NCBI RefSeq assembly: GCF_001742425.1
Contig: NZ_MJEH01000011.1
Location: forward strand, 124,001-188,000
From: Bacillus solimangrovi
GTDB taxonomy: Bacteria > Bacillota > Bacilli > Bacillales > Bacillaceae_N
DNA: 64,000 nt
Direction: 5' to 3'
Part shown: piece by piece, positions 1 to 8,928 of the stretch
How the letters are laid out: the number at the start of each line of letters is the position of its first letter
Position numbering within the stretch: position 1 is the stretch's first letter
Position numbers and translations under genes: made by a program
The notes under the pieces: generated by a model
Told to the model about the DNA's origin: nothing
Seen by the model: only the letters and a program-made list of their open reading frames with translations
Database searches by the model: none

Positions 1-658
1 CTGTTTTCCCACCCGTACAATACTCGTACAGCATCGTAAGTAACTTATTTTTGTTACGCCAGATTCCGAATCCGTCTGATTTGTATAATTTCGTTCCTGA
101 TACTTTTTCATATGTTTCATTTTGCATCGCGTAGCGTGTGAGAAGTGCCATATCATATGCCGTTGAGAGATGTTCCTCATGATCATCAAGACCATGTGGA
201 TTCATAAATTGAGTATTTGTCATACCAATCTCAGCTGCCTTCTCATTCATTAAATAGACGAATCCTTCCAAACTTCCACCAACGTGTTCAGCGATTGCTA
301 CAGCCGCATCATTACCTGAACGAAGCATCAGTCCATAAACTAGTTCTTCTAGTTTAATTTCGTCTCCAGCTCTTAAATAAAGAGAGGACCCTTCAGTACC
401 CTCTGCACGCTTACTTATCTTCACAACATCGTCAAGCTTGCCTGATTCAATTGCCAATACCGCTGTCATGATTTTCGTAATGCTCGCGATTCTTTTCTTT
501 GTGTGAATATCTTGTCCATACAATACTCTACCAGAGTGCTCTTCCATTAAAATCGCACTCTCAGCCGATGTTACCATTGCTGATACGTTTGTAGGTAAAC
601 TAACGGATACAATCAAAAAAACAACGAGCATGAGTTGAAATATATAATTCTTTCCCAT
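1..658 (-). CDS. dacB: D-alanyl-D-alanine carboxypeptidase, N-terminal part (cut by window edge)
   Basis: Penicillin-binding carboxypeptidase that trims the terminal D-Ala from peptidoglycan stem peptides. It starts with ATG at 658, followed by a signal peptide ending near Val-Ser-Ala. The S-x-x-K active-site box (SITK) and the SGN box are visible, and the last codons before the window edge read GGKT, the beginning of the KTG box, so about 219 residues are present and the C-terminus is outside. Placement beside ypuI and scpBA matches B. subtilis dacB, the mother-cell enzyme that adjusts spore cortex cross-linking. Upstream, a CATAGACT hexamer-like element resembles a sigma-E -10 but is only suggestive. 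DacF is the alternative; synteny favours DacB. Confidence 0.85.
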   Translation of the reverse strand, partial: MGKNYIFQLMLVVFLIVSVSLPTNVSAMVTSAESAILMEEHSGRVLYGQDIHTKKRIASITKIMTAVLAIESGKLDDVVKISKRAEGTEGSSLYLRAGDEIKLEELVYGLMLRSGNDAAVAIAEHVGGSLEGFVYLMNEKAAEIGMTNTQFMNPHGLDDHEEHLSTAYDMALLTRYAMQNETYEKVSGTKLYKSDGFGIWRNKNKLLTMLYEYCTGGKT

Positions 659-1115
659 AGAACGCGTCCTTTCATCATCTTTGTACAAGTCTATGCACCA
701 TTCAAGATGTTATGAATAAGTTTCTTATAAAGAAACACGTTAAATACATTCAAGACTATATGAGATTTAGTGAAGTTAAGTGATTAACTATATCCGATTC
801 CTCTCAACCTACCATTTGTTGAGGTTTCGAGAAGATTAATTATTTCACACTTCAACAATATTAATCTTAAATTTCCCAAGAGAAGTAACACACAAAAACA
901 TTACATAAGAACCATTCAATTACCAAATTATTAACATAATCTCAAAAACCAATACCCCTTTATGTGGAAATTGTACTACTTTCATGTAAAATAAAGATGG
1001 TATTATTTTTTCAAAACTATATAATGGAAAAGTCACATTAATATACACACTCTTAAATTAGCAAAAGATAATCAACTGACATATATTAAGTTGATTTTTT
1101 CAAGGGGGATTGCAC
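659..1115. other. Divergent intergenic region dacB / motA
   Basis: This is an AT-rich stretch without a gene. A TATAAT-type -10 lies near 1018-1024 ahead of motA. No sigma-D motility promoter (TAAA...GCCGATAT) was found. Nothing else was recognised. Confidence 0.4.
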
Positions 1116-1922
1116 ATGGATAAGTCAACCATCATAGGAATTATTTTTGGAATTATTGCTATCGGACTAGGAATGGTATTAAAAGGGGTTAGTCCTATTG
1201 CCCTCGTTAACCCTGCCGCTTTGTTAATTATCTTTCTCGGTACTGCTGGTGCCGTAACTATCGCTTTTCCAACAAGTGAAATTAAACGTATACCGCAATT
1301 ATTTAAAATTATATTTACAAATCAACCGGTAACTGAAGTGAAAGATATCATTCCTGTATTTGTTGAGTGGGCAACTGTTGCACGCTCAGAAGGACTACTT
1401 GCACTAGAAACAAAAATTGAAAAAATTGACGACACTTTTTTAAAAAATGGAATGAAACTCGTAATTGATGGTCAATCTGGTGAATTCATACGCGATGTTA
1501 TGACTGAAGAAGTCGATGCAATGGAAGAAAGACATGCAGCTGGTGCATTGATTTTCACCCAAGCTGGTACATATGCCCCAACACTTGGTGTACTTGGAGC
1601 AGTTGTCGGTTTGATCGCTGCACTAGGCAATATGAATGATACTGAAGCACTTGGTCATGCGATCGCTGCTGCCTTCGTCGCCACTCTTTTTGGTATATTC
1701 TCAGGTTACGTATTATGGCATCCATTTGCTAATAAGCTAAAAAGAAAATCTTATATTGAAGTAAAATCGAAGATGGTGATGATTGAAGGAATTCTTTCAA
1801 TTCAAGATGGACAAGCACCTTTAATGATAAAAGAAAAACTTGCGATGTATGTACCGATCAATGAGCGAGCAATCATATTAGGAAAGGATGAGGTAAGTGG
1901 CGAAGAGAAAGAAGAAGGATGA
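1116..1922 (+). CDS. motA: Flagellar motor stator protein MotA
   Basis: Ion-channel half of the flagellar stator that converts ion flow into torque. The protein is 268 residues with four membrane segments, two near residues 5-50 and two near 150-210, and a cytoplasmic loop between. The conserved loop Arg and Glu region (VARSEGLLALE) and the TM3 stretch TYAPTLGVLGAVVGLIAALG closely match B. subtilis MotA, the proton-type stator, rather than MotP. ATG at 1116 is chosen because AGGGGG lies seven bases upstream; an in-frame TTG six bases earlier would overlap that site. It overlaps motB by 26 bases, so translation is coupled. Confidence 0.95.
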   Translation: MDKSTIIGIIFGIIAIGLGMVLKGVSPIALVNPAALLIIFLGTAGAVTIAFPTSEIKRIPQLFKIIFTNQPVTEVKDIIPVFVEWATVARSEGLLALETKIEKIDDTFLKNGMKLVIDGQSGEFIRDVMTEEVDAMEERHAAGALIFTQAGTYAPTLGVLGAVVGLIAALGNMNDTEALGHAIAAAFVATLFGIFSGYVLWHPFANKLKRKSYIEVKSKMVMIEGILSIQDGQAPLMIKEKLAMYVPINERAIILGKDEVSGEEKEEG

Positions 1923-2646
1923 CGGGCACATCGATGAAACTTGGCTCATTCCTTATGCAGATATGCTCACATTATTACTTGCCCTTTTCATTGTACTATT
2001 TGCAGCAAGTAACGTAGATGCTCAAAAATTTCAAAAAATTTCCGCATCATTTAACGATGCATTCAAAGGTGGGATCGGTATTATGGATCAACCTTTCCCT
2101 GTTCAACCTGAAAATCCTGACCTTTTAGAAACTGAAGAAAAAAAACATCTAAACCAACAATCTGATCTTAATGAGCTGGAAGAACAAATCCAAACTTATA
2201 TTGAATCAAACAACTTAAATGATAACCTTACGACTTCACTAACATCAGAAGGATTGCTAATCACGATTTTAAATGATGCATTCTTTGCTTCTGGAAGTGC
2301 AAAAGTTACAGGTGAAACAGACAGATTAGCACATGAACTTGGGTCTGCACTCGCAACGAAAACACCACACGACGTTATCATAAGTGGGCATACTGATAAT
2401 TTGCCAATTAATAATGCTGAATTTGATTCTAACTGGCATTTAAGTGTTATACGTGCTGTTAATTTCATGAAAATCTTACTAGAAAATGACCAACTTAATC
2501 CTGAATATTTTAGCGCAAAAGGTTATGGAGAGTTTAAACCAATTGCTTCAAACGATACTCCTGAAAACAGACAAAAAAATCGACGTGTCGAAGTTCTTAT
2601 TCTTCCAAATGAACCAACTGAAACTGAAAGACAAGTTAATTATTAA
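1897..2646 (+). CDS. motB: Flagellar motor stator protein MotB
   Basis: Stator partner of MotA, anchored to peptidoglycan. It has a GTG start at 1897 inside motA. A basic N-terminus (AKRKKK) precedes a single membrane helix, YADMLTLLLALFIVLFA, which carries the essential channel Asp at residue 22. An OmpA-like peptidoglycan-binding domain follows at about residues 130-235 with the motif GHTDNLPI and the NRRVEV end. The sequence is of the proton-driven MotB type by similarity to B. subtilis; coupling ion cannot be proved from sequence. The stop codon coincides with the edge of an intergenic repeat. Confidence 0.95.
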   Translation: MAKRKKKDDGHIDETWLIPYADMLTLLLALFIVLFAASNVDAQKFQKISASFNDAFKGGIGIMDQPFPVQPENPDLLETEEKKHLNQQSDLNELEEQIQTYIESNNLNDNLTTSLTSEGLLITILNDAFFASGSAKVTGETDRLAHELGSALATKTPHDVIISGHTDNLPINNAEFDSNWHLSVIRAVNFMKILLENDQLNPEYFSAKGYGEFKPIASNDTPENRQKNRRVEVLILPNEPTETERQVNY

Positions 2647-2762
2647 CTGCTTATCAACTGATGAAAGTCTCCCACTACAAAGCTGTTAAATTATTTAGAA
2701 GTTTAAGTGGGAGAAGTTCTTGATTATACTCATTAACGATTAACCGTCAATCATTATTTTAT
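2640..2762 (-). repeat. ATAAA-bounded two-hairpin repeat, copy G (reverse orientation, left part eroded)
   Basis: Read on the minus strand, this copy has the family's right half: CTCCCACTTAAACTTC, a partner arm GTAGTGGGAG, then a CTT...TCAGTTGA block and a TTAATAA-type end. The GGTTA block of the left half is also recognisable. It starts at the motB stop codon and lies between convergent motB and sodF, where its hairpin could serve as a terminator. It is the only copy in this orientation. Confidence 0.6.
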
Positions 2763-2822
2763 TAAGTCAACTTGGCACGCCCTCAATATATCTGTGAACA
2801 AACTGTTTACCAGGATGAATCA

Positions 2823-3686
2823 TCAGTATGGTTTCCATTGCAATTCCTTTGCAGCAGCAAATCTTCCTTCAACATTATCCCAATTAACAATATTCCACCA
2901 ATTTTGTACATATTTACTTCGTTCATTTTTATACTGAAGATAGTAAGCATGTTCCCATACATCTAGAACGAGTAATGGAATTGTATCCCATTGTGTCATA
3001 AACTGATGCCGTTCACTTTGAAGAATTTCTAAACGACGTGAACGAGGCGACCATACTAATACGGCCCATCCAACTCCTTCAACTTGATTAGCAGCATTTG
3101 TAAACTGTTCTTTAAATTTCTCATAACTACCAAAGTCTTGCTCAATTTGGTTTAGAAGATCTCCACTCGGTTTTTGTTCACCATTTGGTTTCATATTCTC
3201 CCAAAAAATAGTATGCAAATAATGACCTGAACCATGAAATGCTGCTTCACGTTCCCAATGCTTCAATAATTGATAATTACCTGTTTCTCGCGCCATTTCC
3301 ATCATCTTTTCAGCATTATTCAATCCATCCACATAACTTTGATGATGTATATCATGATGAAGCCTCATAATTTCTTCTTCTATATATGGCTCTAATGCAT
3401 CATAATCATAAGGTAATGGAGGTAACGTATGTCCACCAATCGGTACATATTCTATTGACCAAGACATATTCTGCCTGTCAACTAATAAGTTAGCTTCCTC
3501 AAAAAATCGTTCTGCACTCACCTCAATCTGTCTATCGTCAATTTCATCATTTTCTAAAAACCTCCTCCACTCAACAAACTTTTCATCCCATTCCATGAAC
3601 ATTTGTGATTTCGGTACTCTCTGTATCACTGCATCTCGAAATGAATCTGCCCACTCTTTCATACTATTAGCGTAAGTATTGTTCAC
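2823..3686 (-). CDS. sodF: Superoxide dismutase (Fe/Mn family) with N-terminal extension
   Basis: Converts superoxide to hydrogen peroxide and oxygen. The protein is 287 residues, longer than the usual 200, because about 80 residues precede the SOD fold, as in B. subtilis SodF, which it strongly resembles. The metal ligands are all visible: His110 (LHHDIHH), His158 (GHYLHTIFW), Asp242 and His246 (DVWEHAYYLQY). The start is GTG at 3686, preceded by AAGGAGGG; a nearby upstream ATG runs into a stop after one codon. Which metal is used cannot be told. It sits alone, downstream of the ypuI terminator. Confidence 0.9.
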   Translation of the reverse strand: MNNTYANSMKEWADSFRDAVIQRVPKSQMFMEWDEKFVEWRRFLENDEIDDRQIEVSAERFFEEANLLVDRQNMSWSIEYVPIGGHTLPPLPYDYDALEPYIEEEIMRLHHDIHHQSYVDGLNNAEKMMEMARETGNYQLLKHWEREAAFHGSGHYLHTIFWENMKPNGEQKPSGDLLNQIEQDFGSYEKFKEQFTNAANQVEGVGWAVLVWSPRSRRLEILQSERHQFMTQWDTIPLLVLDVWEHAYYLQYKNERSKYVQNWWNIVNWDNVEGRFAAAKELQWKPY

Positions 3687-3841
3687 TTCATCGATCCCTC
3701 CTTAAGCACATTTCATCGTAATGTATGCGAATGTCATGCTAAAAGTGTGATTGTTTTCATATGAAAGATCCTCAATTAAAGTTCTGTTTAGGACAACTTA
3801 GTGCTAACTTACATATGTGTAAGTTGAGAGTATGTTAAAAT

Positions 3842-3887
3842 AAAAAAATCAGGCAATTAGGGATCCCCCTTAATTGCCTGATTTTTT
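3842..3887. terminator. Rho-independent terminator between ypuI and sodF
   Basis: A stem of more than 13 base pairs, AATCAGGCAATTA paired with TAATTGCCTGATT, is flanked by A and T runs on both sides, so it can work in either direction. It ends the ypuI transcript. Confidence 0.85.
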
Positions 3888-3910
3888 AAACAACTCTTTC
3901 GATAAGTTGA

Positions 3911-4402
3911 TTATTTCGACTGAATCATTTTTGTTTTATAATCTGTCTCATAATATTCTAATTCTTCTCTTATTTCTTGGAATGAGTTTTCTAATGATGC
4001 GATTAATACTTTTATTGATTCAGGTGCATCACTTGTAAACTTAATTGCATTTTTTCCAGTATAAGCAGAACGGCTATCTTCGTACCAACCATCATGACGA
4101 GGAGAATAAAACTCTGCGACACATTGGTGATACACCCAATAAAGTGCCTTTTCAGCAGCTCCCTTTCGGAATTTATCACCATTTAAGACCACTTTGCATG
4201 CATCTAAACCTTCCTCACAGAAGACAAACATGCGACGAAGATTTGAAACGAGACGTTCAAAATATGCAGGGTCACCTTCTTTATTTTCATTAAGAAGAGA
4301 TTGTAGTGTAGTTTCGTTTAAGTAGTTCCCTACTTTCTCTACAGTCTGCTCAAGAAAAGCAGTTGTTTGAGTAACTTGAGAATGAACGATTGTATTACTC
4401 AT
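3911..4402 (-). CDS. ypuI: YpuI-like protein (DUF3907)
   Basis: Function unknown. The 163-residue soluble protein has the blocks FCEEGLDACKVVL, YWVYHQCVAEFYSPRHDGWYEDSR and ELEYYETDYKTKMIQSK that I recall from Bacillus YpuI. It has no signal peptide or membrane segment. The start ATG at 4402 follows TTGGAGGAATTTAA. It stands in the same place as in B. subtilis, between dacB and scpB, but here with an extra gene on its upstream side. Confidence 0.8.
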   Translation of the reverse strand: MSNTIVHSQVTQTTAFLEQTVEKVGNYLNETTLQSLLNENKEGDPAYFERLVSNLRRMFVFCEEGLDACKVVLNGDKFRKGAAEKALYWVYHQCVAEFYSPRHDGWYEDSRSAYTGKNAIKFTSDAPESIKVLIASLENSFQEIREELEYYETDYKTKMIQSK

Positions 4403-4492
4403 TTAAATTCCTCCAATTTGCCCCTTACCATTAATTTCTCTTATTATAAGCGATATTTTCATTATATGATAGGGGATTGGTTATTTTTTTCA

Positions 4493-4906
4493 TTAAGGTT
4501 GTGTAAGAAGAGTCATTGGTGAACGTAACTCGTAGCCACCTTGCTGCATCTCCTTAAAAATATTAGGGAGTTCACTTAGTTGAATACCTTCAAAGAATGA
4601 AAATAATTCTTGCTCAGTATTTATATAAATTCGTTTTCGATTTCTGAAATCTGGTTTCTTAATTAAGCATACAAGTGCAACAACATCTTTAAACGTTACA
4701 TCTCGATCATTTACTGAAAATACAGGATCACTTTCATATGGTGTATGATCAGTAAAGATCTCATCAAAATAACGAATATATAATACATGGAGTGTTTTTT
4801 CTTTTCCATTTTCGATAAATGTAATTGAAGAACGGTTAAAAAAATCCTCTGACGTATTAGGTTGCGCCTTTTCTAGTTCTAACCCTTCACACGATTTTAG
4901 TAACAT
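4493..4906 (-). CDS. Conserved-looking hypothetical protein between scpB and ypuI
   Basis: I do not recognise this gene. ATG at 4906 gives 137 residues and is preceded by AGAGAGGTG at normal spacing; an upstream ATG at 4957 would add 17 residues that include the binding site and is less likely. The product is soluble and charged, with no signal peptide. It contains FIENGKEKTLHVLYIRYFDEIF and a Lys/Arg-rich middle (KKPDFRNRKR), and looks like a small regulatory or ligand-binding fold, but no family can be named. It lies in line with scpAB and ypuI, so co-transcription is possible. Confidence 0.6.
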   Translation of the reverse strand: MLLKSCEGLELEKAQPNTSEDFFNRSSITFIENGKEKTLHVLYIRYFDEIFTDHTPYESDPVFSVNDRDVTFKDVVALVCLIKKPDFRNRKRIYINTEQELFSFFEGIQLSELPNIFKEMQQGGYELRSPMTLLTQP

Positions 4907-5018
4907 TTTAGAACACCTCTCTCTGTCATGATGCTGATAAATCAACAATGAAAACACTTACATTATGTAATCATTAACATCTTACCATATTCAGACATTA
5001 GTTTGGGGCTCTTTCACA

Positions 5019-5603
5019 CTATTCTTCTATTGTTTTTTGAAACTTCTCAAAAAACAGATTTGTTTCATCTTCAAATGAATCTTCCTTCATCTCCTCTGGT
5101 AATGGAGGAAGTTCTTCTATAGATTTAAGTCCGAAATACTCTAGAAATTGTTTAGTCGTCCCATATAAAATTGCACGTCCTGAACCTTCTGCTCTACCTA
5201 CTTCTTTTATAAGCGCTTTTGCTGTTAATGTCTGAATTGGTCGCTCAGTTTTAACACCACGAACTTCTTCAATTTCGGTTCGCGTGATGGGCTGTCGATA
5301 CGCAATGATAGCTAACGTCTCAAGACTAGCTTGAGATAAGCTAGTAGAAGACGGGGTGCTCATCAGACGTTGGATATATGTTGCATGCTCCTTTTTTGTT
5401 GTAAACTTATACGTTTGTGCTTCTTCAAACAACATAATGCCTCTACTATCCTGTTCTAAATCATTAATTAATGATTTTAAGACCTCTCTTGCAGTCGTTT
5501 GCTCTACTTCCAGCACAACAGCTAATTGTTGTACATTTAGACCTTCATCACCTGAAGCAAATATTAGTCCCTCTGTGATTGCCTTCATTTCTTCAAGTGT
5601 CAT
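5019..5603 (-). CDS. scpB: Segregation and condensation protein B
   Basis: ScpB binds the kleisin ScpA in the SMC-ScpAB condensin that compacts and segregates the chromosome. The 194-residue protein has two winged-helix domains; characteristic stretches are [43 protein letters not shown] and [20 protein letters not shown]. The start ATG at 5603 follows AAGGTG and lies inside the end of scpA (11-base overlap), so the two are translationally coupled. Confidence 0.95.
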   Translation of the reverse strand: MTLEEMKAITEGLIFASGDEGLNVQQLAVVLEVEQTTAREVLKSLINDLEQDSRGIMLFEEAQTYKFTTKKEHATYIQRLMSTPSSTSLSQASLETLAIIAYRQPITRTEIEEVRGVKTERPIQTLTAKALIKEVGRAEGSGRAILYGTTKQFLEYFGLKSIEELPPLPEEMKEDSFEDETNLFFEKFQKTIEE

Positions 5604-6357
5604 GTACTACACCTTCTTCCGTTCGATATAACCAAAGTTCTTCAAAGTTCTTCTCTTGTTTACATATAATTTGTTGTTTCTTTATAAGTTCAAGTAATGC
5701 TAAAAACGTCACAACGATATGTTCTCTATCAGGATATTGGAATAAAGATGAAAAGCTCCTTCTACCACGATGAGTAGATAGACTTGTCAATATTTCCTTC
5801 ATCCTATCTTGAATCGGAATCTCCTGTCGTGTAATTTTCGTCTCTTTCAAAGAATCTATCCGATTACGTTTAAGAAGCTTTTGTAATGCTCCTAACATAT
5901 CATATAATGAAACATCCGCAACAGGGTTATTTTCCGGTTCCTGCTCTTCTACTTCAACTACTGCTGGTGGACGGGTATAAAGTTGGCTTCTCTCTTCCTC
6001 ATATTCTTGTAACGTTTCAGCAGCTTGCTTATACTTTCGATATTCTATTAACCTACGCATAAGCTCATCACGAGGGTCTTCCTCTTCATCTAACATTTCA
6101 AAATCATCTTCAATTAATTGCTCATCATTAGAAGGAAGCAGCATCTGACTTTTTATTGCCAATAAAGTTGCTGCCATTACAAGGTATTCACTCGCAACAT
6201 CTAACCTCAACTCCTGCATTGTATGGACATATGACATATATTGCTCGGTAATTTGAGCTACAGGAATATCATAGATATCTATTTCATAACGATTAATTAA
6301 ATGTAACAATAAATCTAACGGACCTTCAAAAGCCTCTATTTTCACATTATATTCCAA
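5593..6357 (-). CDS. scpA: Segregation and condensation protein A (kleisin)
   Basis: Kleisin subunit that bridges the SMC heads. The N-terminus [33 protein letters not shown] is the family signature; the middle is acidic (residues ~80-150) and the C-terminal winged helix includes [14 protein letters not shown] prefer the TTG start at 6357 (254 residues). GAGG lies seven bases before it and the product then begins like B. subtilis ScpA. The ATG two codons upstream sits directly on the GTGAGGA site. Confidence 0.93.
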   Translation of the reverse strand: MEYNVKIEAFEGPLDLLLHLINRYEIDIYDIPVAQITEQYMSYVHTMQELRLDVASEYLVMAATLLAIKSQMLLPSNDEQLIEDDFEMLDEEEDPRDELMRRLIEYRKYKQAAETLQEYEEERSQLYTRPPAVVEVEEQEPENNPVADVSLYDMLGALQKLLKRNRIDSLKETKITRQEIPIQDRMKEILTSLSTHRGRRSFSSLFQYPDREHIVVTFLALLELIKKQQIICKQEKNFEELWLYRTEEGVVHDT

Positions 6358-6600
6358 AGTCATTCCTCACGATCATTCCACTTACCATTATTTATTCGTA
6401 TGACTTAATCACCCATTGCATAATACTAGCCGAATTATTATATCATAAAACACCTTATTCTAATGGGCTTCATTATAGATTTCCACAAAAATCACAGGAG
6501 TTTTATAGTCAGGTTTTCTTTCCTCTCATACAATTCGTATCACTCAATGAACCTATAAGTGTTAATTTAATAATTTTATTAAACTTGACTTTTTGCCCAT

Positions 6601-6627
6601 ACAAAATTCCAGCTTGCTCATATGATA
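6601..6627 (+). promoter_or_regulatory. Sigma-K-like promoter of the YjcZ-type gene
   Basis: ACA at 6601-6603 and CATATGATA at 6619-6627 are separated by 15 bases and match the mother-cell sigma-K pattern (AC, then CATAnnnTA). The start codon follows about 40 bases downstream. This is a pattern match only. Confidence 0.5.
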
Positions 6628-6668
6628 ATATCGTAAGCTAATTAAAACTTTTAAAGGAGGAAAGTAAC

Positions 6669-6758
6669 ATGAGTTATGGTGGACGAGGAGGCATTTTTGC
6701 GTTACTAGTAATATTATTTATCTTGTTAGTCATCATAGGATGTGCTTGCGCATACTAA
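6669..6758 (+). CDS. YjcZ-family small sporulation membrane protein
   Basis: A 29-residue open frame preceded by AAAGGAGG. It begins MSYGGRGGIFALLVILF and continues as one hydrophobic helix ending in CACAY. A Gly/Tyr-rich head followed by FALxVxLFILLxIIG is the signature of the YjcZ-type sporulation proteins of Bacillus, which are tiny membrane or coat-associated proteins of unknown function. A sigma-K-like promoter lies upstream. The gene stands alone between scpA and ypuF. Confidence 0.85.
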   Translation: MSYGGRGGIFALLVILFILLVIIGCACAY

Positions 6759-7074
6759 ACAATCACTAGGTAGTCGCAGTGTTGTTTGACTTAACTAACA
6801 AAACTTTTATCCCTTCTTACACATATAAAATATTAACGGATGTCTCAATAAACGAGCATCCGAGTTACTTATAAAAAAATTAAGTCAGTTTTTACTTTCA
6901 ATTATAAAATTATAGAAATATATACAACAAATTGCATTAATTGCAAATTTCTTTAACTAAGCAATCACAAACTTCCTTTTGATCTGAAGGCGAACTTTGT
7001 TCGGAAACTCCCTAGCTGTTTAACTCTATGATACACTTATATGTAATATAAACAATCGGAAGCGAGTGATATAG
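6759..7074. other. Intergenic region without recognised features
   Basis: About 316 AT-rich bases between the YjcZ-type gene and ypuF. No convincing open frame, terminator or operator was seen. Confidence 0.4.
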
Positions 7075-7602
7075 TTGCAATATCCTAAGCCATATATCGA
7101 GTATCTTGCCTATTTCCACGGGCCCCGAGATTACTTTGAGTGTCACGAAATACTTGAAGAACATTGGAAGAAAGACTCACCTAATGCACGTAAATCATAT
7201 TGGGTTGGACTGATTCAAATCGCAGTTGGATTATATCATTACAGACTTAAAAATTATAATGGTGCAAAGAAAATGCTTGTCAATGCTTATCGAATAATTG
7301 AACAAAATAAAAGTTCGTTCGAACAACTATCACTAGATGTTAATAAGTTACAGTACCTCTTACAAACATCCATTCAAAAGATAGAAACTGAACAACCTTA
7401 CGAAAGCATTGAACTCCCGCTCACTGATCCCAATCTTCAACAGTTATGCTCAAATGAATGTGAAAAAATGGGTGTCATTTGGGGGACACCAAGTGACTTT
7501 TTAAATGAACAAATTATTAGAAAACATACGTTACGAGACCGTAGCGATGTCATTGCAGAACGAGAAAAACAACTAAAGCAACGCCATCTCGATAGACATT
7601 AA
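7075..7602 (+). CDS. ypuF: YpuF-like DUF309 protein
   Basis: Function unknown. DUF309 proteins are all-helical and share the motif FHGPRDYFECHEILEEHWK near the N-terminus, which is present at residues 14-32, followed by WVGLIQIAVGLYHYRLKNYNGAKKML. The product is 175 residues. The TTG start at 7075 is supported by AAGCGAG upstream and by the family's usual beginning just before YPKPYIEYL. Position between scpA and ribT matches B. subtilis ypuF. It converges on ribT with a shared terminator. Confidence 0.85.
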   Translation: MQYPKPYIEYLAYFHGPRDYFECHEILEEHWKKDSPNARKSYWVGLIQIAVGLYHYRLKNYNGAKKMLVNAYRIIEQNKSSFEQLSLDVNKLQYLLQTSIQKIETEQPYESIELPLTDPNLQQLCSNECEKMGVIWGTPSDFLNEQIIRKHTLRDRSDVIAEREKQLKQRHLDRH

Positions 7603-7666
7603 AACAGCACAACTCATAAACTCACAATCAATATTGACCTTTTCAATTTTTGAACTATACAAAAAA

Positions 7667-7712
7667 AAGCTGACTATAACATTCACACTTAGATGAATAT
7701 TATAGTCAGCTT
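7667..7712. terminator. Bidirectional terminator between ypuF and ribT
   Basis: A perfect 13-bp stem, AAGCTGACTATAA paired with TTATAGTCAGCTT, has A-rich sequence on the left and T-rich on the right. It serves both convergent transcripts. Confidence 0.85.
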
Positions 7713-7720
7713 ATATTGTT

Positions 7721-8071
7721 TTACTCTTCTACATCACATTTTGAGAGAAAGTTCAACGTATATTGGTTAGGAACAACTGGTACATCATCACCTAATGAAT
7801 GACGTAGAGCTTCAACCATCTTTTTCCCAATCCCCTGCTGTCGATGTGATGGATTGACACAAACGTGTTGCAATTCGGCCACATTATCTTCTATCCTTAC
7901 TCCGATAATGCCAATTATAGCTTCTTCCTTCCACAAATATAACTGCCATTTGTCATCTTGCTCATATTGGTGGATTGTCTGCTGCAAACGCTTTACTTCT
8001 TTTTCATTCGGCATGAATGAAAGTAGCCCCATAGCTATCTTTTCATATGATTTTTTAAATTTTATTAACAT
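7721..8071 (-). CDS. ribT: GNAT-family acetyltransferase RibT
   Basis: A 116-residue GNAT fold protein; the acetyl-CoA binding motif is HVCVNPSHRQQGIGKKMVEAL (residues ~68-88). RibT is the last gene of the Bacillus riboflavin operon and its substrate is not established. Here it is separated from ribH by 337 bases, whereas genes inside the operon are tens of bases apart, so it may be read through or have its own promoter. Confidence 0.85.
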   Translation of the reverse strand: MLIKFKKSYEKIAMGLLSFMPNEKEVKRLQQTIHQYEQDDKWQLYLWKEEAIIGIIGVRIEDNVAELQHVCVNPSHRQQGIGKKMVEALRHSLGDDVPVVPNQYTLNFLSKCDVEE

Positions 8072-8408
8072 TCTAATCCCTCATTATCTATAAACTTGTC
8101 AATGAGTGACAGAAACAGGTTCGCGACACCCTTAGTGTATTAATTTTTATATAATCTTTTTTTCATTATAGATCATAAAATATAAAATACAATAGGTGTC
8201 AATCACTCCATTATGTCTACCCTATGAACAAGTTTGAAAGAAACCACTTTTATTATTTTTGTGGAAACACCTTTATATTAACACACGTTCTTATTCACAC
8301 AAAAAAATAATTAGGGATCCAGAACAATCTGAAAATTACTGTTTTGTCAAACTTGCAAAAAATTGTCGCGACAAGACTAAAACATTTATCACTAAATGAC
8401 TATTCACT
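8072..8408. other. Gap between ribH and ribT
   Basis: About 337 bases with no open frame of interest and no clear terminator hairpin. It would be transcribed if ribT is still part of the riboflavin operon. Confidence 0.4.
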
Positions 8409-8876
8409 TCATCCAAATTGTCTCGTTAAATTTGCCATCTCAATTGCAGAAACAGCAACCTCCCAACCCTTATTACCTGCTTTCGTTCCAGCGCGTTCCA
8501 CAGCTTGCTCAATCGTCTCTGTAGTTAATACGCCAAAGATAACCGGAATTCCTGTTTGCATCGCAACATTTGATACACCTTTAGCCGCTTCGTTACAGAC
8601 GTAATCAAAATGTGGTGTTGATCCGCGAATTACTGTTCCAAGCGTAATAACCGCATCATACTTGTTTGATTCAGCCATTTTCTTTGCCAATAGAGGAATC
8701 TCAAACGCTCCTGGAACCCAAGCAATATCTATATTATCTTCATCTACACCATGGCGTCTTAGTGCATCTTCTGCTCCACTTAACAATTTACTTGTAATAA
8801 AATCATTAAAACGTCCAACTACAATCCCTACTTTCAAACCTGTTCCAACGAGTTGTCCTTCAAAGACTTTTCCCAT
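8409..8876 (-). CDS. ribH: 6,7-dimethyl-8-ribityllumazine synthase
   Basis: Condenses 5-amino-6-ribitylaminouracil with 3,4-dihydroxy-2-butanone 4-phosphate to give lumazine, the step before riboflavin. The product is 155 residues, the family norm. Key stretches are [27 protein letters not shown] and [15 protein letters not shown], which includes the catalytic His. ATG at 8876 is chosen because GGAGGTAATAGAT precedes it; an ATG 15 bases upstream would overlap that site. Confidence 0.96.
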   Translation of the reverse strand: MGKVFEGQLVGTGLKVGIVVGRFNDFITSKLLSGAEDALRRHGVDEDNIDIAWVPGAFEIPLLAKKMAESNKYDAVITLGTVIRGSTPHFDYVCNEAAKGVSNVAMQTGIPVIFGVLTTETIEQAVERAGTKAGNKGWEVAVSAIEMANLTRQFG

Positions 8877-8928
8877 ATCTATTACCTCCATAAATTCTCT
8901 TTTTTATACATATATTTGTACTTTAATA

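Noticed and set aside
2196-2468. Open frame antisense to motB
   Set aside because: Lies fully within motB with no binding site; motB is supported by strong homology.
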